A stretch of DNA of 64,000 nucleotides from Eubacterium sp. (GTDB taxonomy: Bacteria > Bacillota > Clostridia > Lachnospirales > Lachnospiraceae). Location: positions 24,630-88,629 of the forward strand of contig JAGBNF010000038.1 in the NCBI GenBank assembly GCA_017634555.1, written 5' to 3'. The notes beneath the pieces were generated by a model. The model was not told the origin of the DNA, made no database searches, and saw only the letters and a program-made list of their open reading frames with translations. Below are positions 17,338 through 25,362 of the stretch, in pieces (the stretch's first letter is position 1; every line of letters begins with the position of its first letter). Made by a program: the position numbers and the translations under genes.

Positions 17338-17378
17338 ATGTGAGTCTGATACAAAAAAATGATCGGGAGGCTTTATAA

Positions 17379-18020
17379 ATGTTTGAAGATATAAAAAAAG
17401 AATTCAGAAAAACAGGTATTATTCCTGTAGTAGTTTTAGATGATTCAAATGATGCGGAACCACTTGCGGAAGCTCTCTGCAACGGCGGTATTCCGGCAGC
17501 TGAGGTTACATTCAGAACAGCAGCGGCTGAGAAGTCCATCAAGATTATGAAGAGCCAGTTCCCTAATATGCTTATCGGTGCGGGAACAGTTCTTACAGAA
17601 GAGCAGGTCGACAGAGCGATAGAAGCCGGTGCTCAGTTTATAGTAAGTCCGGGACTTAATCCTGATGTGGTGAAGTATTGTATAGATAATAATATTCCGG
17701 TAACACCGGGAACACAGACACCGAGTGAGATGGAACTTGCCATGTCACTGGGACTTGATCTGGTAAAGTTCTTCCCTGCTGAACCTGCAGGCGGACTTAA
17801 AATGATCAAGGCAGTAGCTGCCGCATATGTTAATCTTTCATTCATGCCAACAGGCGGAATCAATGCTCAGAATGTAAGAGATTATCTTGCATATGACAGA
17901 ATCATGGCATGCGGCGGAAGCTGGATGGTTTCTAAGGATCTTGTTAAGAATAGAGAATTTGACAGGATTGAAGAACTTGTAAGACAGGCTGCTGATATCG
18001 TTAAAGAGATCAGAGGCTGA
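17379..18020 (+). CDS. eda: KDPG/KHG aldolase
   Basis: Class I aldolase (EC 4.1.2.14) that splits 2-keto-3-deoxy-6-phosphogluconate into pyruvate and glyceraldehyde-3-phosphate. The catalytic Glu is in AEVTFRTAA, and the Schiff-base Lys is in LVKFFPAEPAGG near residue 128. Length 213 is usual. FMPTGGINAQNVRDYL forms the phosphate-binding end. Start ATG 17379 has GGGAGG 8 bases upstream. It is the last step of the glucuronate route encoded in this operon. Confidence 0.96.
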   Translation: MFEDIKKEFRKTGIIPVVVLDDSNDAEPLAEALCNGGIPAAEVTFRTAAAEKSIKIMKSQFPNMLIGAGTVLTEEQVDRAIEAGAQFIVSPGLNPDVVKYCIDNNIPVTPGTQTPSEMELAMSLGLDLVKFFPAEPAGGLKMIKAVAAAYVNLSFMPTGGINAQNVRDYLAYDRIMACGGSWMVSKDLVKNREFDRIEELVRQAADIVKEIRG

Positions 18021-18045
18021 TATAAAAAATCAGGAGACAGATGTA

Positions 18046-19143
18046 ATGGAATTAAAGCTTAGACCCGCAGAGGAATGTAAGTATGATGTAGTCAGCCTCG
18101 GAGAAGTAATGCTGAGATTCGATCCGGGCGAGGGAAGAATAAGAACTGCAAGAAATTTCAGAGTATGGGAAGGCGGCGGCGAATATAACGTCGTAAGAGG
18201 ACTTCATAAAACCTTTGGAATGAAAACAGCGGTTATAACGGCTTTCGCAGATAATGAGATCGGAAAGCTTCTCAAAGACTTTATAGAGCAGGGCGGTGTT
18301 GATACCGACCTTATCTGCTGGAAGGAAACTGACGGAATCGGAAGAGTCTGCAGAAACGGACTTAATTTTACGGAGAGAGGCTTCGGAATAAGAAGAGCGC
18401 TCAGCTGTTCTGACAGAGCGAATACCGCTATATCTCAGGCTACAGCAGAGGATTTCGATTTTGAATATATATTCGGAACCCTGGGAGTCAGATGGCTTCA
18501 TACAGGCGGAATATATGCAGCATTATCGGAAGAGTCATGCAAGACTGTTATTGAGGCCTGCAGGATAGCTAAAAAATACGGAACAGTGGTTTCTTATGAT
18601 CTAAACTATCGTGAATCCATGTGGGACGGAATCGGCGGACTTGAGAAATGCCGTGAAGTTAACCGAGAGGTTGCAAAGTATGCCGATGTGGTTATCGGCA
18701 GTGAAGAAGATTTTACAGCATGCCTCGGATATGAGATACCGGGCAATAATGCAAATCTCACGGATCTGAATGTTGAAGGATATAAGGAAATGATATCCTC
18801 AGCGGCTGAGGAATATCCGAATTTTAAGGCTGTGGCAGCAATGCTTCATACTGTAAGAACTGCTTCGATAAATGACTGGAGAGCACTCTGCTGGTCTGAC
18901 GGAGAGATAAGCATGTCAAAGGAATATGTGGGTCTTGAGGTTCTTGACAGAGTGGGAATCGGTGATTCCTTTGCATCAGGATTTGTATATGGTCTTATGA
19001 CAACAGGGGATCCGGAAATTGCCGTTAATTACGGTACGGCTCATGGGGCACTGGTCATGACTACACCGGGGGATACATCTATGGCAGGTGTGGATGAGAT
19101 TGAGGCCGTTATGGCCGGAGCGGGAGCTCGTGTAAAAAGATAA
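18046..19143 (+). CDS. kdgK: 2-keto-3-deoxygluconate kinase (PfkB family)
   Basis: PfkB/ribokinase-family sugar kinase, 365 residues. The N-terminal GEVMLRFDPGEGRIRTARNF is characteristic of KDG kinases. The GGGEYNVVRGL sugar-binding segment and the C-terminal DRVGIGDSFASGFVYG, with the catalytic Asp, are clear. It should phosphorylate KDG to KDPG for the aldolase encoded 25 bases upstream. Fructokinase is the alternative by fold, but the pathway context decides. RBS AGGAGA is 8 bases before the ATG. Confidence 0.92.
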   Translation: MELKLRPAEECKYDVVSLGEVMLRFDPGEGRIRTARNFRVWEGGGEYNVVRGLHKTFGMKTAVITAFADNEIGKLLKDFIEQGGVDTDLICWKETDGIGRVCRNGLNFTERGFGIRRALSCSDRANTAISQATAEDFDFEYIFGTLGVRWLHTGGIYAALSEESCKTVIEACRIAKKYGTVVSYDLNYRESMWDGIGGLEKCREVNREVAKYADVVIGSEEDFTACLGYEIPGNNANLTDLNVEGYKEMISSAAEEYPNFKAVAAMLHTVRTASINDWRALCWSDGEISMSKEYVGLEVLDRVGIGDSFASGFVYGLMTTGDPEIAVNYGTAHGALVMTTPGDTSMAGVDEIEAVMAGAGARVKR

Positions 19144-19195
19144 TTAAATAATTACGATATAGTATAGTTTTTTATGTTTAGAGGGGAGAAGAAAC

Positions 19196-21754
19196 ATGAA
19201 GAAAGTAACTAGAGGTATTGTAAGTCTCGGACTTGCAGCATCGCTTGTGTTTTCTGCGTGCAGTTGCGGAAATACTGCAGAAAACACTACAGCAGCGGCG
19301 ACTGAGGCGGTAACAGAAGCACCGACAGAGGCTACATCAGCCGACGCGGTAGAGGTGGCTAAGGCTGAACCGGTAGAGGGCAATCTGCTGAAGAACCCAT
19401 ATTTCGAAGAGGATGATGTAAGCGTCTGGGCTATCGAATGCGGAGCTTCAGCAATTACAGCCGGCAGTGATGCTGCTGAGGCAGCTGAGGGTTATGGCTG
19501 CTACGGAAAGATCGACAGAGATCCGGCAACATCGTCACCTTATGACTGTTTTGCACAGGATGTAACAGCTGAGATCAAGAGTGGCGTAACATATAACTAT
19601 GAGTTTTATGCAAAGCTTTCAGCTGATTATGAGGGAGCACCTGAAGAACAGAGAACAGTTGATTTTGCTCCGTATATTACAGTAGACGGACAGACAAACT
19701 ATCTTGGTTCTTACTCCGGTGAGATTACAGGAATCCCAAGCCAGCCGCTTAAGCCGGGTGAGTGGACAAGATTCGCCGGTACATTTACACCGAAGTTCAC
19801 AGGTAACCTTGATAAGTGTGTTATCCGTATTATCGAGCAGGGTACTGATTACGGTAACGGTACATGCGTAAAGGGTGATTATTATGTAACAGGTCTTTCA
19901 CTTGTACCTGAAGGCGGAGTGAACGAAGCTGTAGCTGATGCAGGAATTGAGACAGATATTCCTGATCTCAGATCAGTTGTAGCATCTGCTGACGGACTTG
20001 GTGAAGATGCAATCTGCGGAACCTGTTTCGGAAATGCAGAGATCAACGATCAGAATCTTATAGATCTCGTTGAGAAGCATTTTAATGCGGTTACACTTGA
20101 GAATGAGCTTAAGATGGACTGCATGTTCGGTTATAACAATGATGCGCCTCCTGCAGGAAGCATTCATGAGGAAGAACTGAACGGCGAGACAATCATGGTT
20201 CCTACTATAGATCATTCAAGAACTGATGCGGTTCTCGATATAATCGTTGCATGGAACGAAGCACATCCTGATAAGAAGATCCGTGTAAGAGGACATGTTC
20301 TCGTATGGCATTCACAGGCACCTGAGTGGTTCTTCCATGAGGATTATGATAAAAATAACGAGTATGTATCTGCTGAGGAAATGGATAAGAGACAGGAGTG
20401 GTACATTAAGTCCATCCTTGAGTATTATACAGGTGCTGACAGCAAGTACAACGGTCTTTTCTACGGATGGGACGTTGTTAACGAGGCTATAAGCGACAGC
20501 ACAGCTACATACAGAACAGATACAGAGCCGGGCTCAGATAAGCTTTCCGATTCAACTCACGGAAGCAAGTCAAGCTGGTGGAAGGTATATGGAAGCAACG
20601 AGTACATCATCAACGCTTTCAGATATGCCAACAAGTATGCACCTGCAGAGCTTGAGCTTTACTACAATGATTACAATGAGTGTGATGCTCGTAAGGCAAA
20701 GGGTATCATCCAGCTTATTACAGATGTTAAGGAAGCTGAGGGTACAAGAATCGATGGATTCGGTATGCAGGGACATTACACTGTAAATGCACCATCAGTC
20801 GGACAGATCGAGGATGCTGTAAGAGGTTATGCCGAAGTTGTTGATAAGGTCATGCTTACAGAGCTTGATGTTAAGGTAAGCCCTATGTTTGACGGTTCAG
20901 AGGAGAAGCTTCCTGAAGAGTACAATCGTCAGGCTGCATACTACAGTGCAATATATGAGCTTATGAAGAGCCTTAACAAGGAAGACGGAATCACAGTTTC
21001 AGGTATTACTGTATGGGGAGTTATCGATACATATTCATGGCTCCAGCAGCAGAGTAACGTAGGCGGCGGCGCAACAGGAACAATCATTCAGTGCCCACTT
21101 CTCTTTGACGGAGATTACAAGGCTAAGCCAAGCTTCTGGGCTATCGTTGATCCTTCAACAGTAGACGGAGCAGTACTTGAGGTTAAGAGACCTACTATCG
21201 AAGTAAAGAAGGGAACAGTTGAAATCGATGGTGAGATCGATGATGCATGGAATGATGCAGAAGAGGTTCCGCTTGATATCACTGTTCAGAATGCAAAGGC
21301 AGAGGGAGCAGCTAAGCTTCTCTGGGATGAAGAATATCTGTATGTTCTTATCCCTGTAAAGGATGATGTGCTTAATGATGCAAGTGCTGATGATTATCAG
21401 CAGGATTCCATCGAGGTATTTATCGATGAGAATAATGCAGGCGCAGGCGCTTATGAGGAAGATGATAAGCAGTACAGAGTAAGCTTCAAGAACAAGCTCA
21501 GCTTCAACGGTGAGAAGTGTCTCGAAGAGAATATCAACGCTGTAGCAATTGAAACAGATGACGGATATCTCGTAGAAGCAGCTATGAAGTGGACAGATAT
21601 CACTCCTGAAGCAGGAACTGAGATCGGACTCGAGCTCCAGATCAATGATGCCGGAGCAAGCGGAGAAAGGATCGGAACAAAGAGCTGGGCTGATGATACA
21701 GGAACATGCTACATGAATCCTGCAATGTTCGGCCATGCTAAGCTGGTAGACTAA
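19196..21754 (+). CDS. Surface lipoprotein endo-xylanase, CBM22-GH10-CBM9
   Basis: The only exported enzyme of the locus, an 852-residue endo-1,4-beta-xylanase (EC 3.2.1.8). A lipoprotein signal ends at Cys22 (LVFSAC), followed by a Thr/Ala/Glu linker to residue about 60. Residues 62-238 form a CBM22-like sandwich (NLLKNPYFEEDDVSVW to VTGLSLVPEG). The GH10 barrel spans about 255-655, with acid/base Glu430 in WDVVNEA and nucleophile Glu556 in MLTELDVK, plus RGHVLVWHSQAPEW. Residues about 665-852 are a CBM9-like domain (VEIDGEIDDAWNDAEEV, DSIEVFIDENNA). It would be anchored outside, cutting xylan for import. RBS AGGGGAG precedes the ATG; it has a 52-base gap from kdgK. Confidence 0.95.
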   Translation: MKKVTRGIVSLGLAASLVFSACSCGNTAENTTAAATEAVTEAPTEATSADAVEVAKAEPVEGNLLKNPYFEEDDVSVWAIECGASAITAGSDAAEAAEGYGCYGKIDRDPATSSPYDCFAQDVTAEIKSGVTYNYEFYAKLSADYEGAPEEQRTVDFAPYITVDGQTNYLGSYSGEITGIPSQPLKPGEWTRFAGTFTPKFTGNLDKCVIRIIEQGTDYGNGTCVKGDYYVTGLSLVPEGGVNEAVADAGIETDIPDLRSVVASADGLGEDAICGTCFGNAEINDQNLIDLVEKHFNAVTLENELKMDCMFGYNNDAPPAGSIHEEELNGETIMVPTIDHSRTDAVLDIIVAWNEAHPDKKIRVRGHVLVWHSQAPEWFFHEDYDKNNEYVSAEEMDKRQEWYIKSILEYYTGADSKYNGLFYGWDVVNEAISDSTATYRTDTEPGSDKLSDSTHGSKSSWWKVYGSNEYIINAFRYANKYAPAELELYYNDYNECDARKAKGIIQLITDVKEAEGTRIDGFGMQGHYTVNAPSVGQIEDAVRGYAEVVDKVMLTELDVKVSPMFDGSEEKLPEEYNRQAAYYSAIYELMKSLNKEDGITVSGITVWGVIDTYSWLQQQSNVGGGATGTIIQCPLLFDGDYKAKPSFWAIVDPSTVDGAVLEVKRPTIEVKKGTVEIDGEIDDAWNDAEEVPLDITVQNAKAEGAAKLLWDEEYLYVLIPVKDDVLNDASADDYQQDSIEVFIDENNAGAGAYEEDDKQYRVSFKNKLSFNGEKCLEENINAVAIETDDGYLVEAAMKWTDITPEAGTEIGLELQINDAGASGERIGTKSWADDTGTCYMNPAMFGHAKLVD

Positions 21755-21860
21755 TGACTCTAAATGAGTACACAACAAATCGTCTACAATATTTTGTAAT
21801 TTATATTTCGACATAATTAAGTAATAAACATAAAAGCAATATACTATAAGTACTATATTA

Positions 21861-21936
21861 AAGCCCGGTCCACCGGATGTCGTGCCTCAACCGCCCATGA
21901 AAGGGCTCTGATGCACGCACCGGCTGTACCGGGCTT
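21861..21936. repeat. Nested imperfect palindrome between convergent genes
   Basis: This intergenic block folds as one long hairpin on either strand. The outer stem AAGCCCGGT/ACCGGGCTT (21861-21869 with 21928-21936) encloses CCGG/CCGG, then CGTGC/GCACG, then GCCC/GGGC with an ATGAAA loop. It is far more GC-rich than the AT-rich flanks. It lies between the xylanase (+) and the esterase (-) stops, so a bidirectional terminator is the simple reading, but neither side has a real T run (CTTGTTT on +, CTTTAATA on -). The rest of the gap (21755-22007) shows nothing else I can name. Confidence 0.7.
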
Positions 21937-22007
21937 GTTTCACATATGGATAAGAAATCGTATGTTATATTTATCGTTCAATATACCATATACTCGTAGT
22001 ACTCAGT

Positions 22008-22985
22008 TTAGAGTCGTTTGATCCATGCCTCTGCCAGCGATGGCCAGAGACCTGCGTCTTCCTGCCAGCTCATATCAATCGGAGGTGCTGCCGGTGGACC
22101 TGACGGTTCATCAGGGAACTGGGCTTCAAGTTCGGCTTTTCTCTGAGCTGATACATTTACCCCATTTCCTTCTTTAACAGCCTTAACGGCCTTCATAACC
22201 TGGTCAAGAGTGTATTCACCGTGGGTGTTGCCGCTGAAGAAAGCATCGTTTGCGATACTCAGACCATGGAAGCCTGCAGGGAAAACATAATGTGCATAAG
22301 GAATCTTCTGAGCTCTGAGTGCCTTTGCAAAGAGGTAGCTGTTTTCCACAGGAACCAGTTCATCGGTCTGTGTCTGCCAGATAAAGCAAGGCGGTGTGTC
22401 AGGCTTAACCTGCTTCTCCAGTGAGAAGTATTCGAGATCCTCAGCTGACGGTTCCTTTCCGATAAGTGTCTGTACCGAATAAATGTGTGTGTACTCACCG
22501 AAGGTGATAACAGGATAGGAAAGTATGGCACCGTCCGGTCTGTTTGATATATCTGCATAATCCGGATTTTCATCCTTTACATCATCAAAATGTACAGCAA
22601 GACTTCCACATACATGAGCACCTGCAGAGAATCCGCAGATGATAAGCTTCTTACCTGATATTCCGTAAGCTTCCGCATTTTTTCTGATAAATCTGACAGC
22701 TCTCGAAATATCCTTAAGAGGCTGACGGTAAAGCGGAACTGACATTGTGATATCCGTTGTATAAGAAAGAACAAAAGCGTTCATGCCTCTGTTATAAAAC
22801 TCCTCTGCAACAGGCTCTCCCTCGTGAGGAACGCACATGCAGTATCCGCCGCCCGGTACGACCAGCATACAGTCGCGCGGCTCGTTATCATCATGAAGAT
22901 ATGCATGTATTTCCGGTATAAACCCGTATGCGGCATCGTAGCTGTATTCGGATTCATTCCAGATCTTTTCACTGAAATTTTTCAT
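22008..22985 (-). CDS. Alpha/beta-hydrolase esterase (acetyl-xylan esterase-like)
   Basis: Cytoplasmic esterase of the BD-FAE/esterase-lipase group, 325 residues. It shows an oxyanion segment VVPGGGYCMCVPHEGEP near residue 42, the nucleophile Ser120 in IICGFSAGAH, Asp in QTQTDELVPVENS and His in PAGFHGLS. The C-terminal 45 residues (Pro-rich, PSGPPAAPPIDMSW) are an extension typical of xylan-associated relatives. It is convergent with the xylanase gene, so it has its own promoter, but it probably serves the same xylan programme by removing acetyl groups. AAAGGG lies 7 bases before the ATG at 22985. Its exact ester substrate cannot be read from sequence. Confidence 0.85.
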   Translation of the reverse strand: MKNFSEKIWNESEYSYDAAYGFIPEIHAYLHDDNEPRDCMLVVPGGGYCMCVPHEGEPVAEEFYNRGMNAFVLSYTTDITMSVPLYRQPLKDISRAVRFIRKNAEAYGISGKKLIICGFSAGAHVCGSLAVHFDDVKDENPDYADISNRPDGAILSYPVITFGEYTHIYSVQTLIGKEPSAEDLEYFSLEKQVKPDTPPCFIWQTQTDELVPVENSYLFAKALRAQKIPYAHYVFPAGFHGLSIANDAFFSGNTHGEYTLDQVMKAVKAVKEGNGVNVSAQRKAELEAQFPDEPSGPPAAPPIDMSWQEDAGLWPSLAEAWIKRL

Positions 22986-23182
22986 AACAAAACCCTTTCA
23001 AATTATGTGGTGTATAGTAACTCAAGTGGTTTTATTATACTTCCTAATTTAAACAGAGGATAGCTTTTTTTAATCTAAATTTAATTTTCATTAAAAGACC
23101 ATTTAATTTTGGAAATGTATATTATACCCATCAACAGAAAACAAAGATAAGTCATCTGCTATTAGATACGGAGGTAAATGTT

Positions 23183-23932
23183 ATGGAAGAGTTCGCTAAG
23201 GTTGAGAAGTTAAGAGAGGCTACAGGAGTTACATTTGAAGATTCAAGAAATGCTCTCAGAGCATGTGACGGTAATATGATAGATGCAATGGTATATCTTG
23301 AGAAGCTTGGAAAGGTTACAACATACCTTCCTGCAGGAATGGATAAGAGAAATATGCCGATCACAGCAGAAGAAATCGCAGCAGCAGAGCTTAAGCGTGC
23401 GATGGAAGAGGCTGAGAGAAACAGCAGATATGATGAAATGATCAGCAGAAGAGAGAGAAAGGAAGCAAAGCGCGCAGCAAAGCGTGAGGCTAAGTTCGAA
23501 GCAAGAGAGATCAAAAGAGAAGCAAAGGTAGAAGCAAGAGAAATTAAAAGGGAAGCAAGAAGAGAAGCCAGAAGAGAAATAAGAGGAGAATCATCAGGCA
23601 GCTTAGGTACATTTATCGGAAAGATATTCAGACTCCTTGTAGAGAATAAGTTAAGCATCAGCAAGGACGGAAGAAATGTAGCAAATATTCCTCTTCTCGG
23701 AGTTATTATCCTCAGCGGAATGTTCTTCCCTCCATTATTCATCGCATTCATCGTATCACTGTTCTGTGGATTTGATTATTCCTTTAATGCTGACAGAAAA
23801 GCAGTTGAATATAGCAGAGTGACTGAAATTGAAGATATAGATTATGAAAGAGATATGATCGAGCGTAAGCTTATCGAGGCACAGTTAAAGAGAGAAGAGA
23901 TGCAGAGAATCGGAACTGTAGCTGAGATCTAA
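23183..23932 (+). CDS. DUF4342 protein with charged repeat and membrane segment
   Basis: The N-terminal 45 residues (EKLREATGVTFEDSRNALRA and onward) are the UBA-like DUF4342 fold, related to the N-terminus of EF-Ts. Residues about 70-135 are a highly charged coiled coil in which EAREIKREAK recurs almost exactly (twice, then EARREIRGE). A hydrophobic stretch around 170-195 (IPLLGVIILSGMFFPPLFIAF) should be one or two membrane helices, with a charged tail after it. Function is unknown; a membrane-tethered helper of folding or translation is speculation. RBS CGGAGG is 8 bases before the ATG. It stands alone, closed by a terminator. Confidence 0.8.
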   Translation: MEEFAKVEKLREATGVTFEDSRNALRACDGNMIDAMVYLEKLGKVTTYLPAGMDKRNMPITAEEIAAAELKRAMEEAERNSRYDEMISRRERKEAKRAAKREAKFEAREIKREAKVEAREIKREARREARREIRGESSGSLGTFIGKIFRLLVENKLSISKDGRNVANIPLLGVIILSGMFFPPLFIAFIVSLFCGFDYSFNADRKAVEYSRVTEIEDIDYERDMIERKLIEAQLKREEMQRIGTVAEI

Positions 23933-23965
23933 CAGAGCCTTTCATTAAATAATTACTATATACGG

Positions 23966-24005
23966 AAAAATGCAACGGTATCGTTTAGATATCGCTGCAT
24001 TTTTT
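23966..24005. terminator. Bidirectional terminator
   Basis: The stem AAAAATGCA..GGTATC pairs with GATATC..TGCATTTTT around a GTTTA loop, with one small internal AC/GC mismatch. T runs flank it on both strands, so it can end the DUF4342 gene (+) and the glsB-like gene (-), which converge here. Confidence 0.85.
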
Positions 24006-24013
24006 CATTTACG

Positions 24014-24256
24014 TTATTTAAAAATCTTTCTTCCGATGAAGATGATAAGGCAAGCACCTACAACGGAAGTTATGATATCGCCGATGATACCGACAGCCTT
24101 GAAACCGCAAAGTCTGAATAAGATGCTTCCGACAAATCCTCCGATGATTCCAAGGATAATGTTTCTTACGGTTCCTCCTTCACTCTTCATGATGGCACCT
24201 GCGATACATCCTGATATACCACCGAGTATGATACCGATAATTAATGAAATAAGCAT
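24014..24256 (-). CDS. GlsB/YeaQ/YmgE family membrane protein
   Basis: An 80-residue, three-helix hydrophobic protein of the transglycosylase-associated (GlsB/YeaQ/YmgE) family, often linked to general stress. Glycine-rich helices are clear: IIGIILGGISGCIAGAIM, then NIILGIIGGFVGSILFRL and GDIITSVVGACLIIFIGRKI. The length is exactly that of the family. A GGAGGA ribosome site precedes the ATG at 24256 on the minus strand. It is convergent with the DUF4342 gene; the gap to the AraC gene upstream is 83 bases. Its molecular role is not known. Confidence 0.92.
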   Translation of the reverse strand: MLISLIIGIILGGISGCIAGAIMKSEGGTVRNIILGIIGGFVGSILFRLCGFKAVGIIGDIITSVVGACLIIFIGRKIFK

Positions 24257-24339
24257 AATCTGTTCCTCCTGGTGTTGCTTAAATATTTATTATGACATCT
24301 CATAAGTGAGAATACATTTTTACTTTGACACGATTGTCG

Positions 24340-25197
24340 TTATTTATTTGAATTCAGATGCAATTTTCTGAAATCTCGCGGCGAGCATCCGGTCAGTTCA
24401 CGGAAGATTTTGTTAAATGCAGTCGTTGACTGGAAGCCCGACATAAAAGCTGTGTCCGTTATGGACAGTGATTCGTCGGACAGAAGCTTGATCGCCGATC
24501 TGACACGTATTCCGGAAAGATATGCAGGAAATGTGGTCTGCATATATTCCTTAAACAATCTGGAAAAATAATACGGACTAAGACCGACATGAGCCGCAAC
24601 CTCAGTCTGGGTAATATTCTCCGTTGAGTGTTCGGAAATATAGCTGCATGCGGAATTTATATGCTTCCAGGATATATCGGAATGCTCCGGATCCTTGATC
24701 TGTTCCTGCTTGGTCTGTACAACATAATCAGCTATATGAAGAACTATATCATACACGCAGAGCTTGCAGCGGGTTTCGGCAAAGTTTATGTCCGAAGAAA
24801 GAAGACTGCTGATCTCGTGCATTTTTGCCGCAACAGCGGAAGTAAGCTCAGGCTCTTTGGCTGCCTCAATATGATGATATTCTGTAAGAAACTTTGACAT
24901 CGAAAGAAGATCCAGATTGTGCTCCAGAAGAACAGATGAAAACTGGATGAATATCGATCCGCCGGTTGGCATATGGATTATCTCGTGAAGTTCTCTCGGC
25001 CATATAAGGAGTATGTCTCCTTTTTTTAATTCGTAAGACACTTCACGTACTTTGTACTTACAGCCGTCGGTAAGTGCTACAACAAATTCCGCAGCGTTAT
25101 GCCAGTGCGGGTGAAAGCTTTCGGGTATGTTTCTGTCAGTAAGTGAAACACCCTGTACACCCGGGTATTTAATTATCTCATAGGGATTATTTAACAC
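24340..25197 (-). CDS. AraC-family transcriptional regulator
   Basis: A 285-residue regulator with a cupin sensor domain at residues 1-140 (FHPHWHNAAEFVVAL, KKGDILLIWPRELHEI) and two helix-turn-helix motifs at about 185-285 (TEVAAHVGLSPYYFSRLFKE and SITDTAFMSGFQSTTAFNKI, then GCSPRDFRKL). The start codon is GTG at 25197, with AGGAG 8 bases upstream. It is divergent from the iron-containing alcohol dehydrogenase gene across 165 bases, so it is the likely regulator of that operon in response to a sugar or sugar acid; this is inferred from position. Confidence 0.92.
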   Translation of the reverse strand: MLNNPYEIIKYPGVQGVSLTDRNIPESFHPHWHNAAEFVVALTDGCKYKVREVSYELKKGDILLIWPRELHEIIHMPTGGSIFIQFSSVLLEHNLDLLSMSKFLTEYHHIEAAKEPELTSAVAAKMHEISSLLSSDINFAETRCKLCVYDIVLHIADYVVQTKQEQIKDPEHSDISWKHINSACSYISEHSTENITQTEVAAHVGLSPYYFSRLFKEYMQTTFPAYLSGIRVRSAIKLLSDESLSITDTAFMSGFQSTTAFNKIFRELTGCSPRDFRKLHLNSNK

Positions 25198-25311
25198 TTT
25201 TCTGACTCCTTTTAGTATTCAAGTTATATAACATAACTATAGCAAAAAATGGGCAAAATTCAATAAATATCTTCTATATTTTGCAATCTGAGTAAACTAA
25301 AATGATTATGT

Positions 25312-25335
25312 AGGCCCTGAAATATGGGAGGGCCT
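25312..25335. promoter_or_regulatory. Inverted repeat in the AraC/dehydrogenase divergent region
   Basis: A perfect 7-bp inverted repeat (AGGCCCT and AGGGCCT, 10-base spacer) lies 27 bases before the dehydrogenase start in otherwise AT-rich DNA. It could be a leader hairpin or a protein-binding site. A weak promoter-like pair TTGCAA (25281) and GATTAT (25304), 17 bases apart, lies just upstream, which would put the repeat at the beginning of the mRNA. Confidence 0.45.
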
Positions 25336-25362
25336 GTTGACTGTTTTAGAAAGGAAAGGCTT

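Noticed and set aside
1-21754. Horizontal transfer of the xylan locus as a mobile island
   Set aside because: No integrase, repeats or tRNA junction is seen at its visible edges, and codon style is like that of the neighbours.
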